Positions 1 to 11,585 of a stretch of 52,354 nt of DNA are shown piece after piece. Under the pieces are notes generated by a model that ran no database searches, was not told where the DNA came from, and worked only from the letters and a program-made list of their open reading frames with translations. The number at the start of each line of letters is the position of its first letter. The stretch's first letter is position 1. The stretch lies in contig JAUCBJ010000713.1 of the NCBI GenBank assembly GCA_032718475.1, forward strand, positions 1-52,354, read 5' to 3'. This stretch comes from Nemertoderma westbladi. Taxonomy: Eukaryota; Xenacoelomorpha; Nemertodermatida; Nemertodermatidae. Position numbers and translations under genes: made by a program.

Positions 1-1017
1 ATCTTCCTTAAGTGATCTTGTACGAGTTCATAATTGTTTAGAAAACTCCCCTTTTGAAAGTAGGGGCCTAGTGTTATTAATATTAGCGTTGATAGTGGTG
101 CGGTTTTGGTTTTCATTAATAATCTTGTTAGTTAGGTCTGACTGGAACTAATGGTACATAACGCCATACCGGTAGTGATTACGTCTACTCCATGGTCAGA
201 CAGACGGAAGTTTATAATCAAAAGTAAGTTATTTTCCTTAGATTATCTGAATAAAAGCTTAAATCTAAATATTTATTTAAATTTTGATATAACCCATAGA
301 ACATAATTAATATACAGGCCTATTTCTTGTACATATATATTGTACTGTACATTATAAAATGTGGACCAAGCGTTTAAAAATAATACATTATTATACAGTA
401 TAATACAGTAGGTCTACATTATTTCTACAACGCCTTTACACCTAAAATATTCTTTAGTATCGTAATTCAGTGTTACAATAATTTAAATAAGATTGTATGC
501 ACAAATATTAATTATGATTCACCTATAAGAGAAGCCCCTACTTTTTTTTAAATTCATACAATATTATACGATACAAATGATATCAAATATAATAATACCG
601 CACAAAACATTTACGATAATTACTGTAGTTATTCGCACAGTTATATAAATTGTCCACTAGCTTTTTGAAACGATCTATTGTCTAGAGATATTGATTAAAT
701 ATGTACACGGTGACGATGGTGTAATATGGCATGGATGATAACAAAATGTGATTTAACACTCGCGTCAACCCCATGCTACTGTATATATAACAATAAAAGG
801 AATTTGATTTGTAGTGATAGTTGTATTTGTGCTTGGATTAAATAATAACCAGGTAGGCCTATTATATGTAGGCCTATTATTTACCTTTGTATTGAGTTTT
901 ATATTCTATTCTTTGGGTCACGTTATGCCGTTAACCCGGCGAGAGGAGGGGGGGGATTCTATCTCTCCGCGAACTAATATCCCAGTCTTGCAGAATTAAC
1001 AATTAAGGTAAAGGAGT
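1..1017. repeat. Dispersed repeat, copy 1 (second copy at 34984-35822)
   Basis: This segment is nearly identical, apart from indels, to 34984-35822. The block from about 640 to 1012 matches very closely, and both copies end just after the shared string aattaaggtaaagga. The second copy lacks about 60 bases near its start and a stretch around 370-540. The left edge coincides with the window edge, so the unit may extend outside. I see no coding capacity and no terminal inverted repeats. It could be an unclassified transposon or a segmental duplication. Confidence 0.8.
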
Positions 1018-1915
1018 AGACTAGAGTACCACATTATTCTAACCAAAACAATAAACGAAAGTAAACAGTACATTATGACATCAACTCATCATCGCTCCAA
1101 TTCCTTCTAGGAAACGTCTTTTAAGTTTTCTCTATTGTTCTCGCGTATTACGTGTTCTACGTGTTCTATTGTTATAGCTATTGTTTATGCTAAGTTAAAA
1201 ATTGTTTACCTTAGAGATGTTATACAGTACATTAATAACTATTTCATCAATAATTTTAAATATTTTAAGTTTAGAGTGTTTCATTAAGCGTTAAGAAGGC
1301 CGATAAGTGCATCGTAGACAAACAGTACTGTACAGTATGAACATGACACCAGTCAGCATAAATTACCGTTGGTATTTATGCAAACCTCTCTTACAGGGAT
1401 CTCTCGTTACATAAATTAACTCAGGTTATAACGCTGAAAAAAGCTTTTCATGCAATTATTTAAGTTAATTTAATTAAGTAGGCCTATATACATACAGTTG
1501 TTATAAATTAAAAAGGTAACAAATTTATCTATTTATGAAAACTGTGTAAATTGGGTACGTAATGAACACAAAATTATAGACAATCACCTAGATGGCCCGA
1601 TCCGAATGGCGAAATAAAATTGCCAATTATTTTCTATGACCCCTTGTTTGCTCATTTGACGCCTCTTTTACTATTTTTACCCCTATTTTTTTCGAAAATA
1701 CATTTATGACCTCTTTTCTTTCCGACATTCAGACTGTACTGAAACAACATTCAGACTGTGATGTGTGATTCAGCCAGTAAACTACTATCAGTCCTACTAA
1801 GTATTAATTAAGTAATAATAAATTAAATAATGTACTGTACACTCTACAGTACATTTAGACATTACAAAATACAATTGAATTTCCTATCTCCTATTTCCTA
1901 TCTAATTTCCTATCT
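1018..1915. other. Intergenic AT-rich stretch, no gene seen
   Basis: This stretch is AT-rich with many stops in all frames. It has scattered AGGCCTA words and several tacagtac-type strings. Nothing in it supports a gene or a structured element. Confidence 0.5.
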
Positions 1916-3985
1916 TTGCTGCTTAGTGCGTCTACACCAGGCAGTAGTAATAAGGTCACTTTTACCAATAACGCAAATTGGGATAAAGCCAGTAGTGAAA
2001 ATATTTCAAAATATTCTCAAACTGTTGATGAACAACTACGTTTATTGCAGTTACCCCTTACTGCTTTAACGTGTTGTGAATTTCATTGTAAGAATATTAA
2101 CCATAAAATGTCCCTAAATTCGTGTTATAGTGATACTAATAATATTATACATAGCTGTACGGCTAAATTTATTCCTCAAAAAAGGGGTAATTCGGTCTCC
2201 AATTGCATTCCTGGTTGGAATTAGTTTGTAAAAGAAAAGCGGGCTGCAGCGCAGGAGGCATTTCATATTTGGTGTGAACAAGGGCTGTCTAGGTTTGGGC
2301 TTGTTTGGGAGGTAAAGAAAAAACGGCCGCGCAATTTAAATTGGCTCTCCGAAATTGCAAACGGGAAGAAGGTGCTTTGCGAGCAGATCGCCTAGCGGCT
2401 TCTTTTATTAACTCCAGAAAAGATTTTTGGAGTTCAATAAAAAAAGGAACAACTACTAAAATGGGTTTAGCAACCTCAACCGGCTCCGCCCACACTGAGG
2501 AAGAAATCGCCGATTTGTTCAAATCTAATTATTATGGTATTTTTAATTCTGTCCCTGTATCTGAAATTGACTCTACTTTTGTGCAGTGTAAGTTTTCTGA
2601 ATGGGACGGCTTCAATAATGTCCATATTTCTGCTGATAAGGTGAAAGATGCCATCAACGGTGGAAAGGCTGCCGGGCCTGATGACATCTGCCCTGAAAGT
2701 TATATTTTTGGCGGTAACCTTTTGTCAGTAATTTTGTGTTTACTGTTCAATTCTTTTATAACTTATGGGTTTTTGCTTTAATCGTTAAGTAGTTTTGTTA
2801 AGTTAACTAGTTTGTTGCCTATTATTAAAGATAAAAACGCTAGTATAAGCGAACGTTCGAATTACCGACCCATAGCCAAAGCTACACCTTTCTCACAGGT
2901 ATTGGAAACGTGTTTACAAGGGCTCATTGTCATGCATTCCAATATATCTGGCAACCAGTTCGGTTTTACAGAGGGCCTAGGTACAGAAATGTGTATTTTT
3001 GCCTTACAACAAACAATTCACTTATTCATTAGTAAAGACTCACCTGTGTATACTGTTTTCTTAGACGCCTCGAAAGCGTTTGACCGCGTTAATCATAGTA
3101 AACTTTTTCGAAAGCTAATTGAACTAGGTGTATCTATCTATTGGTATTGTAAGACTCCTCGCCTTTTGGTATTCTCACCAACTAATTTGTATTAGGTTCT
3201 GCTACTTCTGGTGCATTTTTAGTTTCAAATGGTGTCCGTCAAGGAAGTTTGCTCAGCCCCCCTCTTATTTAACATTTATATGAATGACTTAAGTGTATAA
3301 CTAAACAAATCTAATGCTGGATGTAAAGTTGGAAAGAGTCTTTTAAATCATTTATTTTACGCAGGATGACCTGTGTTTACTGTCGCCGAGTATTTTTGGG
3401 TTACGAGCACTAGTCAAGATATGTGAGCGTTACGGCGCTAAATTTGATATTTTGTTCAATCCACTCAAATCACACTGATTGTATTTTTTGCCTTATCGTT
3501 TTCACCCTGCAGGCGACATCTATCTCAATGGAAAACCGTTAGACTGTGTTAAGCAGGTATCATACTAGGGACACATTATAAGCTGTGACCTTTCTGATGA
3601 AGCAGACATGAATAAAATTAAAATCTTCTTTATTTTGTCGAGGTAATTTGTTAATAGTAGAGTAAATAACTTTAAGGCCATTCTGCGCAAAGTTATATTT
3701 TCCTTGTTAAACAGAGTAAATAATTCAGGTAATACGCTAATTGGTGCTTTTATAACAAATTTTTCAGTGAACTCTGTTCTGATTGATCGGTGGCACAAGG
3801 TGCTTGATCCAAGCTAAACGTAATTATTGAATTCGAAATACATTTGTTGAATATCCTTTATTTCTTATTTTGTGTAATTCTAATTTAATGTGCTGTATTT
3901 ATCTAATTTAGTTTAGTTCAGTCTTGTATGCACAATCAATCGTTTGTGTCCGAGATTATAAATAAAATAAAATAAATAAATAAAA
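1916..3985 (+). pseudogene. Decayed non-LTR retrotransposon (CR1/L2-like LINE), RT part
   Basis: This is a broken LINE polyprotein in the plus direction. The endonuclease-RT linker reads from about 1916 (IPQKRGNSVS then PGWN, stop at 2222). It continues in frame 2 and shifts near 2308 into the frame that carries LALRNCKREEG. RT motifs follow: AAGPDDICPE (about 2670), LPIIKDK and NYRPI (2812-2870), and VFLDASKAFDRVNH (about 3050). A further break comes before GVRQGSLLSP (about 3235), and the catalytic YADDL motif is broken by a one-base insertion near 3360. YLGHIIS-like text follows at about 3560. The 3' end is a run of aaataaat repeats (about 3958-3985), typical of LINE tails. The endonuclease domain is missing, so the copy is probably 5' truncated. 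The clade is inferred from motif style only. Confidence 0.85.
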
Positions 3986-4383
3986 ATTCGACCAGAAGGA
4001 CTTGCTGTTGAACTTATGAGACCAACTATTATTTGTGCATCTAACTAGGTTTTTACTCAAGAAATTTTTGATTCTTTTAGTACGTCGCTGTGATTCTTTG
4101 AATTCATAGAGAATGGGATCTTTTTGATCTCTACCATTGTCACTCCAGAGTTTATAAAGGTCACGCGTCGCTTTGGAACTGTCCTTTAGGGGGGGAGGGG
4201 GGGGGTGTTAGCACCCCCAAATAGAACCTCACTTTTTTGTGTCTCTGGACCATAAAATTTGCTGAAAATATTTTTTGAGCTACTAAACATCGTCTGGACT
4301 GTGTGAGAATAACCAAACCAAATATTTTTAAAATTGGCCCCATAATGGCTCCATAATGGCCAAAAGTGCCTTTTTGCGCCAAG
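3986..4383. other. Spacer with a G-rich run, no gene seen
   Basis: There is no convincing reading frame here. A G-rich tract at about 4189-4206 is followed by a short stem (ggtgttagcacc). The stretch leads into the foldback element at 4384. Confidence 0.45.
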
Positions 4384-4668
4384 GGCTATTTCTCCACCAA
4401 TGTTAGTTGAAAATTGTCGAAATATTGAATATAGGTTCAGAAGAACCCTGCATCCAATTCTTCTGAACAAATTTTGCCTGAAATGCTCTGGAGCCTTTTT
4501 AGAACAAAAAGGCCCCCAAAAATGGCTTTTTTGGGCCTTTTTGACATAAAAAGGCTCCAGGGCATTTCCAACCAAATTTGTTCATAAGAAGTATGGAGAA
4601 GGGTAATCTTGACAAGTGTACCAAATTTCAACTCATTTCAGTTAAAATTGGCGGAGAAATAGCCTTTT
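4384..4668. repeat. Foldback (palindromic) element, about 285 bp
   Basis: The left and right halves are imperfect reverse complements. The outer ends pair as agggctatttctccaccaa (4384-4402) against ttggcggagaaatagcc (4649-4665). An inner block pairs gaaatgctctggagcctttt (from 4478) with aaaaggctccagggcatttc (4550-4569), and a G/C-rich tip pairs at about 4505-4535. Intervening blocks such as cttctgaacaaatttt also pair. RNA from either strand would fold into a long hairpin. I saw no clear target duplication and no coding capacity. Confidence 0.75.
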
Positions 4669-5273
4669 TCATGAAGAAACGTCATTCTGAGATACATCGT
4701 GTACAGTACTGACTGAGAAATAAAGGAGTTTCTTTACGTCCGACTGTATCCGTTAATTAAACAATCCAATTAATTTCTCCCATTAGGGGCATCATCAGGG
4801 AAATAAACTAAAAAACAGAAATACCGCACAAGGTATGTAAGATGAGGTAGGCTACAGTAAACACAAGAGGTTACATTAACCTATTAGACTAGGATTAGGC
4901 CTAACTATGCATTCAAATAATCAATACCGTACAGCAAAAGGGCCAACCATGGAATACTAAATATACACGGAACCAGATAGATGTCCGATTTCACGAGTCA
5001 TTCTTTTTATTGCTTTAATCTATTGTACTCGATGCATGAATAAAAATTTTGAAAAAAAAATTGGTGGTCATCGATCTCGTTGCCATGGCAACAGACATTT
5101 TTCATTTTTTGCCTTTATTTCAACAACGATGAGTGAAAATACAGTAAATATTGCTTCCAAATTTGTTCAAAGGTTAAAGCGATATACATACACTATAGCT
5201 TCCGTTTCATCAATAAGTTGCCTGATCTGCTCTGTAACCCAGCATTATTTTTCTTATTCCTCCAACAGGCGCT
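4669..5273. other. Spacer, no gene seen
   Basis: Mixed AT-rich sequence without motif-bearing frames. An open frame starting near 5036 has no recognisable domain. Confidence 0.45.
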
Positions 5274-5493
5274 TCAGATCAATTTCCTTCCCTCTTCTCG
5301 TCTCTCGTTCCCTCGTCTTGTGTAGCAACCATCAATTCGTTGTTCAAGTGATTTAGTCAGTGTCCAGGTCTCACCCCCGTATAAAAATACACTTTCCACT
5401 GTGGCTCGAAAGAACTTGGTCTTCAGGTGCCTGGAGAGTTCTGATTTCCAGATGGTATCCATTTTTGATAGAGCTACCCAAGCCTTTGCTTTC
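5274..5493 (-). pseudogene. LINE RT C-terminal fragment (different family from its neighbours)
   Basis: Minus-strand text includes KAKAWVALSK, then LKTKFFRATVESVFLYGGE, then TWTLTKSLEQRIDGCYTR. This is the region after the RT palm where LINE proteins of this clade carry a conserved SV-LYG-ETWTLT block. The wording differs from the YGSPCWALTAEDTKSLDGT version in neighbouring copies, so this looks like a second, related family. The frame dies shortly after the motif. Confidence 0.7.
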
Positions 5494-5876
5494 CTAACTT
5501 CTATGTCCTTTTTCGGTTTTAACTTTGTAGGCTATCTTAAGATCTTCTCTCTTACAAGTAACCTCAGAGTTTTGCCATGGCACATACTGTTTTCGTTTAG
5601 GTTTCTGGGGGATATGCCTCTTAGCTGATTCCTTGTGGGCTGTTATTATATTCTGGTATATTGAATCGGTGGATTGGTCTTCATCCATTGACTGAAGTGC
5701 TTCAAAGCGGTTTTGAACTTCTACTGTATAAGCATCCTTTACAGCATTGTCAGTTCTGAGTTTCTCCCAGTCATAGTTGATTTGCTTGCTTGTCCTGGGT
5801 TTGCTGGCTCTCAAACTGAGTCTGATCTCTGCAGTCACAATTCTGTGGTCCGAACCAATTAGGTTGAACGAGCTGT

Positions 5877-5887
5877 ATGCCTCGCAG
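5877..5887. repeat. Target site duplication, left copy
   Basis: The 11-bp string atgcctcgcag occurs here and again at 6341-6351, exactly bordering the inserted plus-strand LINE tail. Confidence 0.9.
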
Positions 5888-6340
5888 TACTCCTCTACGG
5901 GAGTCCATGCTGGGCTCTAACTGCAGAGGACACCAAATCTCTGGATGGCACATTCACAAGAATGCTACGCCGGGTTCATTGTGTCAAGTACAATGCACAC
6001 ATCTCCAACCAGACACTATATAACATTGGAGGTGTCTCATTGGTTCCCCCAAGCTTGACACTAGAACAAAATCGCCTCCGCTTTGCAGGACATTGCTTTC
6101 GCCGTGAGGACCAGCCAGCGCATAATCTTGTACTTTGGCAGCCTCATGGAGTGAGTAAGCATGGTGGACAGCCCATGACTTTCTTGAGACGCATCTTAAA
6201 GGAGACTGGCCTTAAAGATGCGGATGATCTAGCAAATGTCATGGGTGATAGGGAGTTGTGGCGGTGCAATTTTGTTGACAAGCCGGCACAGCATTCTTAA
6301 AAATGCAGCTGCAATGCAGCATGCCGATCCTAGTAGTAGT
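5888..6340 (+). mobile_element. 5'-truncated LINE 3' end, nested insertion (453 bp)
   Basis: The insert encodes only the C-terminal end of the same LINE family found around it: VLLYGSPCWALTAEDTKSLD, GTFTRMLRRVHCVKYNAHIS, then RLRFAGHCFRREDQPAHNLV, with a stop at 6298-6300. A short 3' UTR follows and the element ends in a small gta repeat (tagtagtagt), which serves as the tail. It lies opposite to the host LINE and is bordered by an 11-bp target duplication (5877-5887 and 6341-6351). It is a textbook target-primed, 5'-truncated insertion. Confidence 0.92.
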
Positions 6341-6351
6341 ATGCCTCGCAG
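6341..6351. repeat. Target site duplication, right copy
   Basis: Second copy of atgcctcgcag, immediately after the gta-repeat tail of the nested LINE. Removing 5888-6351 would reconnect the two halves of LINE copy B. Confidence 0.9.
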
Positions 6352-7165
6352 TTGATCATGCTATTTCTCCACTTTTTGTTTATAAGGATGTAATCCAGTT
6401 GTGCTTTGGTTCCATTAGGGTATTGAAAGGTCCATAGCTCTTCCCCTTACTCTTTTCGAATGTGTTGTTTGTTGGTATCAATTCACATTCTTCCATTAGG
6501 TCTAAGAGTAAGTACCAATTTCTGTTAGAACTGGTGTTATAGGTGTAACCCTTGATGTCTTCTGGGCCAATTTGCGCATTCAGGTCAACCGCAATGACTT
6601 TAACATTGTGTTTCGGGATGTCCTTAATAAGTCCAGTCAGTTCTTCATAAAACTTGACTGCTTGTTCTGGCTCTGATGCATTGGTTGGACTGTAGCAACA
6701 TATAACTGTTGTCTTGGGATTCCCATCAAATGTTGCGATCATATCCCTGGAATTTATAGATTCGATGTTGTTTAAGGTCTTAAGTGCAAATGGGCTTAGC
6801 AGAATTCCTACTCCACCAATTGATGCATTGGCCGAGTTTCTTACTGCTGAGCTTGTTACTAACGTCCATCCATTTCCAATGTCATTGTACTTCATGGCAG
6901 TGTCTTCATGACAAATCCGATGTTCTTGGATGCAGATGATGTCGATGTTATATTCCATTGCCAGAGCGACCATGTCACCCTGTTTGCTCTGTGCTTTCAG
7001 CGTGCGTGCGTTCATTGTAGCAATCTTTAGTGTCTTTTTACATTTCAACAGGTTGGTTCTTCTTTCTTCTCTGTCTTCTGTTCCAGTAGCCAACTTATCG
7101 ACCTCAGCCTGGTGTACCACGGAGGGACGCGGTCCTTGTTGACCCGGGCGACGACCGAGCCGGTA

Positions 7166-8820
7166 TTTCTCCTGGAGGGTTCTCATACTCATATCTTTCA
7201 GTTGCGGGGTTAAACCGCTTGTGGTCGCAACTCGTAGCATTCTTGTGAATGTGCCATCCAGAGATTTGGTGTCCTCAGCAGTTAGAGCCCAGCATGGACT
7301 CCCATAGAGGAGTACTGGAACTACTGCTGCTCTAAATAATCGGACCTTAAGTTTCCGATTAATTCTCGGTGACTTCCAAATCCTGGAAAGCCTATTCAAG
7401 GCTGCCCATGCCTTTCCCTTACGTATTCGAAGGTCCTCACCTGACTTCCGGATCCATGATCCCAGGTAACAGAAGTCGTCCACATGCTCAAGCATACCAT
7501 CCTTTGAGCTTATGCTCATCCGATCAGAGACTTGCTGAGGACTTTTAAAGTTAACTGTCAGAATTTTGGTCTTTCTGGAGTTAATAAAAAGACCAACACT
7601 AGAAGCAGCATGTTCTAATGAGCTGAGGAGCCGTTGGGGTCCCTCTAATGATTCTGAGAATACTCCAAAGTCATCAGCAAAGTCTAGATCAGTTAGGTAC
7701 TTGGCAGGATTTCCTCGACTTCTGGAGCCAGTAGGTGGAGTTACCATCACCCCATCATCATTATGATGATCTAAGGATATAGTAGAACATAGTCAACCAC
7801 AATAATGAACAAGAATGGTGCAAGTGTGTCTCCTTGGAGGACCCCCCATAACACTTCAAATGGTTCTGTGTCACCATCAACAGTAGACACAAATGTTGTC
7901 GAACCATCGTATACTGATCTGATTGCTGCAATAATTTCATCAGAAATCCCATATAATGAAAGTATGCTAAACATACGTGAGCGAGAGACTGAATCAAAGG
8001 CCTTGAAGAAGTCAACAAAGATAACAGCCAGATGCCTGTCTTTCTTTTTTGATAACTCTTCAATTATCCTTCTAAGTGCCAAAATGGGCTCCATGGTCCC
8101 ACGACCTTTACGGAACCCATTCTGATTTCCACGGAGCAGTCTCTCAATGGGATCCCTGATGCGATTTAATAGAATCCTATTGTATAGCTTTGCAGCAATC
8201 GAGATCAATGAGATTCCCCGAAAGGAACCATAGAGTGTTAGGTTGCCCTTCTTGGAAACTGGCACCAACTTATTTGTTTTCATTTCTTGTGGGACTCTTG
8301 TTGTTCGGTACATGTCTACTATGATGGGATAGATGAGCTTTAAACACTCAGCTATTTTAAAGACCTCAGGGGGAACACCATCTACTCCACTGGCACGATT
8401 GGTCTTAATGCTCTTTGCAGCAGCCTTCACTTCTGCAAAGGAGATATCGCCAATGGGAATATCTGGGAGTACAGACTCAGACACTTTTACTTCTATAAAG
8501 TTATCAGGCAATACCCTGTCATTATTGAGGAGCTTTTCAAAGTGGGCCTTCCAACCATTGAGGCGATCGGCTGGTGATTCAGCCTTAACCTTGGTGGTTA
8601 GTTGGCTTTTCCGCCCAGTAAGCAGATTGATCGATTTCCATGCCTGGGGTGATTGCCTGCTGTCGTCAGCATCATTGATGGCATCAACCTGTTGGTTTAT
8701 TAGCTCCTGTAGATTAACAGAGTACTGCCTGTGTGAACAGTGTTCAGGGACCTAGATGCAGCCTTAACTGCATTCTTGGCCGCTGTAGTCTGTTTGAATC
8801 GGGACATTCTTTACTGCGTA
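7166..8820 (-). pseudogene. LINE copy A: reverse transcriptase region
   Basis: Minus-strand RT of a non-LTR element. Upstream linker text (PQAWKSINLLTGRKSQLTTK) reads from about 8680. RT motifs follow: ASGVDGVPPEVFK, RGISLISIAAKLYNRILLNR, NQNGFRKGRGT, VIFVDFFKAFDSVSR and GVLQGDTLAPFLFIIVVDYV. A one-base shift near 7770 moves the frame to the stretch with DLDFADDFGVF, the catalytic box, and then to YGSPCWALTAEDTKSLDGTF and TRMLR. At about 7225 the family sequence ends abruptly. The frame then continues without a stop into the N-terminal leader and endonuclease of copy B, giving a 456-codon chimeric frame (7750-6380). Confidence 0.85.
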
Positions 8821-8951
8821 CCTATCTGGGTATCTATCCCAAATATTATCCATTACTGGTATTACGAAAGTTAATCAATCAGCTAGAAGAGTTGTATGTT
8901 TATTAAATTATTTATCTAAACGGAACATTGCTTTAAACATTGTATTTATTT

Positions 8952-9439
8952 TTACACTTTGAAGTGGTGCAGGTGCATAATGTAGTAAATGGTAGTGGTA
9001 GAGCGGCTATAGAGCACCCGCATCGATTGGAAGAACAGGCGCAGAACAATTACAAGATATATAGTTTTAAGGATCGAAATTGGGGCAATGGATGAGACGC
9101 CAGGATCCGGTATCAGTTTATCATTGATCGCCATCCAACCAAACTTGTTAACAGCCAACAGTGGAGGTGCAGGATCATCAGCAGCTCTCCACAAAAGAAC
9201 TTGCTTACGAGCCCGTTTTACATGTTGTACGGCGGCACTCTGTGTGGGGGGAAGGTTGAATACTTTAGGGTGTTGCTTCTTTGAAGTGAATAGCCTATGT
9301 CGAAGTTCATTCAGAGTATCCGATATGCCACCACCATAGATAGAGGTGTAGTTGTAAATTTACAGCACCCATTCCGCATAATTTAATGGATTTCAAATCT
9401 GACTTCGAAATGCGAGGAAAAGATATGTAATTTGGAACT
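8952..9439 (-). pseudogene. Uncharacterised repeat-associated ORF, C-terminal half (split by the BEL element)
   Basis: Reading leftward from the 5' LTR, one frame gives ISFPRISKSDLKSIK. After a shift it gives TLNELRHRLFTSKK, LPPTQSAAVQHVKRARKQV, LLWRAADDPAPP and FGWMAINDKL. These resemble an uncharacterised repeated ORF family that I recall from several aquatic invertebrate genomes; the family assignment is from memory. The reading phase at the insertion point matches the half at 20445-20794 when one CCTCC copy is counted. Frameshifts within this half show that the frame was already decaying or has decayed since. Confidence 0.6.
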
Positions 9440-9444
9440 CCTCC
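9440..9444. repeat. BEL/Pao target site duplication, left copy
   Basis: The pentamer cctcc directly precedes the TGT start of the 5' LTR. It is repeated at 20440-20444 directly after the 3' LTR. Confidence 0.85.
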
Positions 9445-10705
9445 TGTAAAAGCTTCTGTGGGATATAACTGGCCCCTTTTGCTTCGCAATCCAGTTTCCC
9501 CCCAGGCGCTGGAATACTCTAAAAAGGTTCTCTAACTGTATATATATTCCCCTCGCCCGCAAGGTACCGTTACAGGTGTTTTAACGGACATAAAAGTCAT
9601 TCTGCTATATACGTGTTTTGGCGGACATGGTAAGGCAAAAAACCTGCAATGCACCAACTACCTTTCACAGCTTAGCCGTGATGATTCATATTACGACATC
9701 TAACAGCTGGTTGCTGACATGGAAACAGCCATTGGACGCATGGTTCTTTGTTTGGCTTGAGCCAATCAGAGCGATTTTTCCTGTCGACGTGTAGCTTTTC
9801 GGCCGATCATAAGGAGAGTGTTCAGTCTTACTGTTTTTACTTGATACTTTGTTGTTATTGCTGTCTAAGCCAGAAACACCGGCTCTAGAGCACCGGCTTT
9901 TTGGGAAGAACTCTAGTAAAACTGCTTAAATTATCGAAAGTATAAACTGTTACCAAACTAATCTCACTAATCGAACGAACTCACTAACTCACTTAATTTA
10001 ACTGCATTAATCATATTGTTTGTACTGTTATTTACCGTCAGTTATTAATTGTACCTATTTGTTGATAGAAATATTGCTCTTTGGATAATACGGATAAATC
10101 ACCCAAATTCCCAATTTTCTTGATACACTACAGGTTAGAGAGACCGGCTATACATAACAATTGCGATTTATATTAATGTGGTGTGTATTGAATCCAATGT
10201 TATTTAGCAGACCCTACGTGAGTCAATTGCTGCTCTCTTTATGTGTGATCAAATATACTGACGGTCGGCAGAATAGTGTGTATGATTGTGATTGGTAACA
10301 AAGTATTTCCTAAAGAATACGCTTTATACTTTAATCATAAGCGGTATCGTTGCGTTTTAGTATAAGTCTTAGTTCTGTTTAAATAGATAAAGCGCCACGT
10401 CCTAAAGGAACTGTTAATATTTCCCGAAAGCCAATAATATCTGTCAGGAATTAATTATTAACGATCTATCGAATAATACAGTAAGTTTACGCTGCAACCT
10501 TACACTGCAATAATAAAATTTAAGCATCCGAATTCAGCCTCCCGGGTGTAGATCCATCGGGTGAATGATCGCGCATGGGCTGACTTCGGCTAATGTTTTG
10601 TGTATTAGCATAAAATATTGTAGTATGCTAAATGTGTTTTAATTAACTAAAAGAAATATAAATTTTGGCAGGTTAAACTGCTAAAGGTCTTCAAAAGCGC
10701 GAACA
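9445..10705 (+). repeat. 5' LTR (1261 bp)
   Basis: The LTR begins TGTAAAAG and ends GCGCGAACA, so it has canonical TG...CA termini. A TATA-like gtatatatat lies at about 9538-9547 and a polyadenylation signal aataaa at 10512-10517. It matches the 3' LTR except at about 10655 (aaagaaatat against aaagacatat) and the penultimate base (C against T). Confidence 0.92.
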
Positions 10706-11011
10706 GTAACAGTTTATAGTCTTATTGCAGTAGGCAATAAGGTTGCAAAATACCGTAGTGACTGGTAAAACTGAACCGGTACTTTGTAGGTCAGTAGGCC
10801 TAACTGTCATCACCGGTACCGGTACTGCTGTACAAGTACATTTAGTATTATTCGATTTGATTATTGTATACTGGTAGGTCTTAGTACTTAATCAGGGACT
10901 GCAGCCCTGAATTTTTATTGAGATTTTACCTATTTCTGTCGGTTTTATTTCCTAGTAGGCTAATATTGAGCAGAAGGCGTGTGACCCTGCTCAGATTGTT
11001 CAGATAATTGT

Positions 11012-11585
11012 AGGCTGAGCTGCTGTCTGACTGTTGTTGAGTTTGGAGAGATTACGGCGTGTGTAGAGTTTGTCTGATAAAGTGCCGTTAGTAAGTTGGG
11101 GCAGCCATATGCGGTAAGGTCAATCCCCTCTTAAAGAATAAGTCGTACTACCGTGTTAGAACGCATACTAACTAACAGTTTCAGAGTCTGCATATACTGT
11201 AGTTTATCTAGGCTTGATCGTAGTCTGCCAGTGTTTTAGCCTGAGTTTGTTTGTGTGGTCTGTTCAGGTACCGTAATAGTTATTACTTAAATATTTGTAG
11301 GCTGGATTGTTGTCTAGCTATTTTTAGGTCTGAAGGGATTGCTGCGTGTGTAGAGTTGGTCTGATCAAGTGCCGTTAGTAAGTTGGGGCAGCCATAAGCG
11401 GTAAGGTCAATCCCCTCTTAAAGAGTAAGTCGTACTACCGTGTTAGAACGCATACTAACTAACAGTTTCAGAATCTGCACATACTGTAGTTTGTTTAGGC
11501 TTAATAGTAGTCTGCCAGCGTTTGGTTTGTATTTGTTTGAGTATTCTGTACGGGTAGCGTAATATTTATTATTCAGAGTTTATGC
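11012..11585. repeat. 287-bp tandem duplication in the leader
   Basis: The block with gtgccgttagtaagttgggg at 11082 recurs at 11369, an offset of 287 bases. Long near-identical stretches (to ctaactaacagtttcaga) are flanked by more diverged parts such as ggctgagctgctgtctg against ggctggattgttgtcta. There are two copies. Confidence 0.85.

Larger units (their letters stand above)
5494..7165 (-). pseudogene. LINE copy B: endonuclease domain and linker, interrupted
   Basis: Read on the minus strand, this begins with a basic N-terminal leader and then an APE-type endonuclease. The visible motifs are KIATMNARTLK (about 7040), IICIQEHR (about 6930), GGVGILLSP (about 6800), ICCYSPTNAS (about 6690) and VIAVDLNAQIGPED (about 6580). 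The catalytic N, E and D-N positions of the LINE nuclease appear present. Near 6351 the frame is interrupted by a nested insertion (5888-6340). It resumes at 5876 with SDHRIVTAEIRLSLR, the usual end of the nuclease (SDH), and runs through the linker to a stop at 5494. The RT part does not follow. On its 5' side the frame is fused in phase to the RT tail of copy A. Confidence 0.85.

Noticed and set aside
814-999. A 61-codon frame in the dispersed repeat
   Set aside because: It begins at a non-ATG codon, has no domain and lies in a repeat whose second copy breaks the frame.
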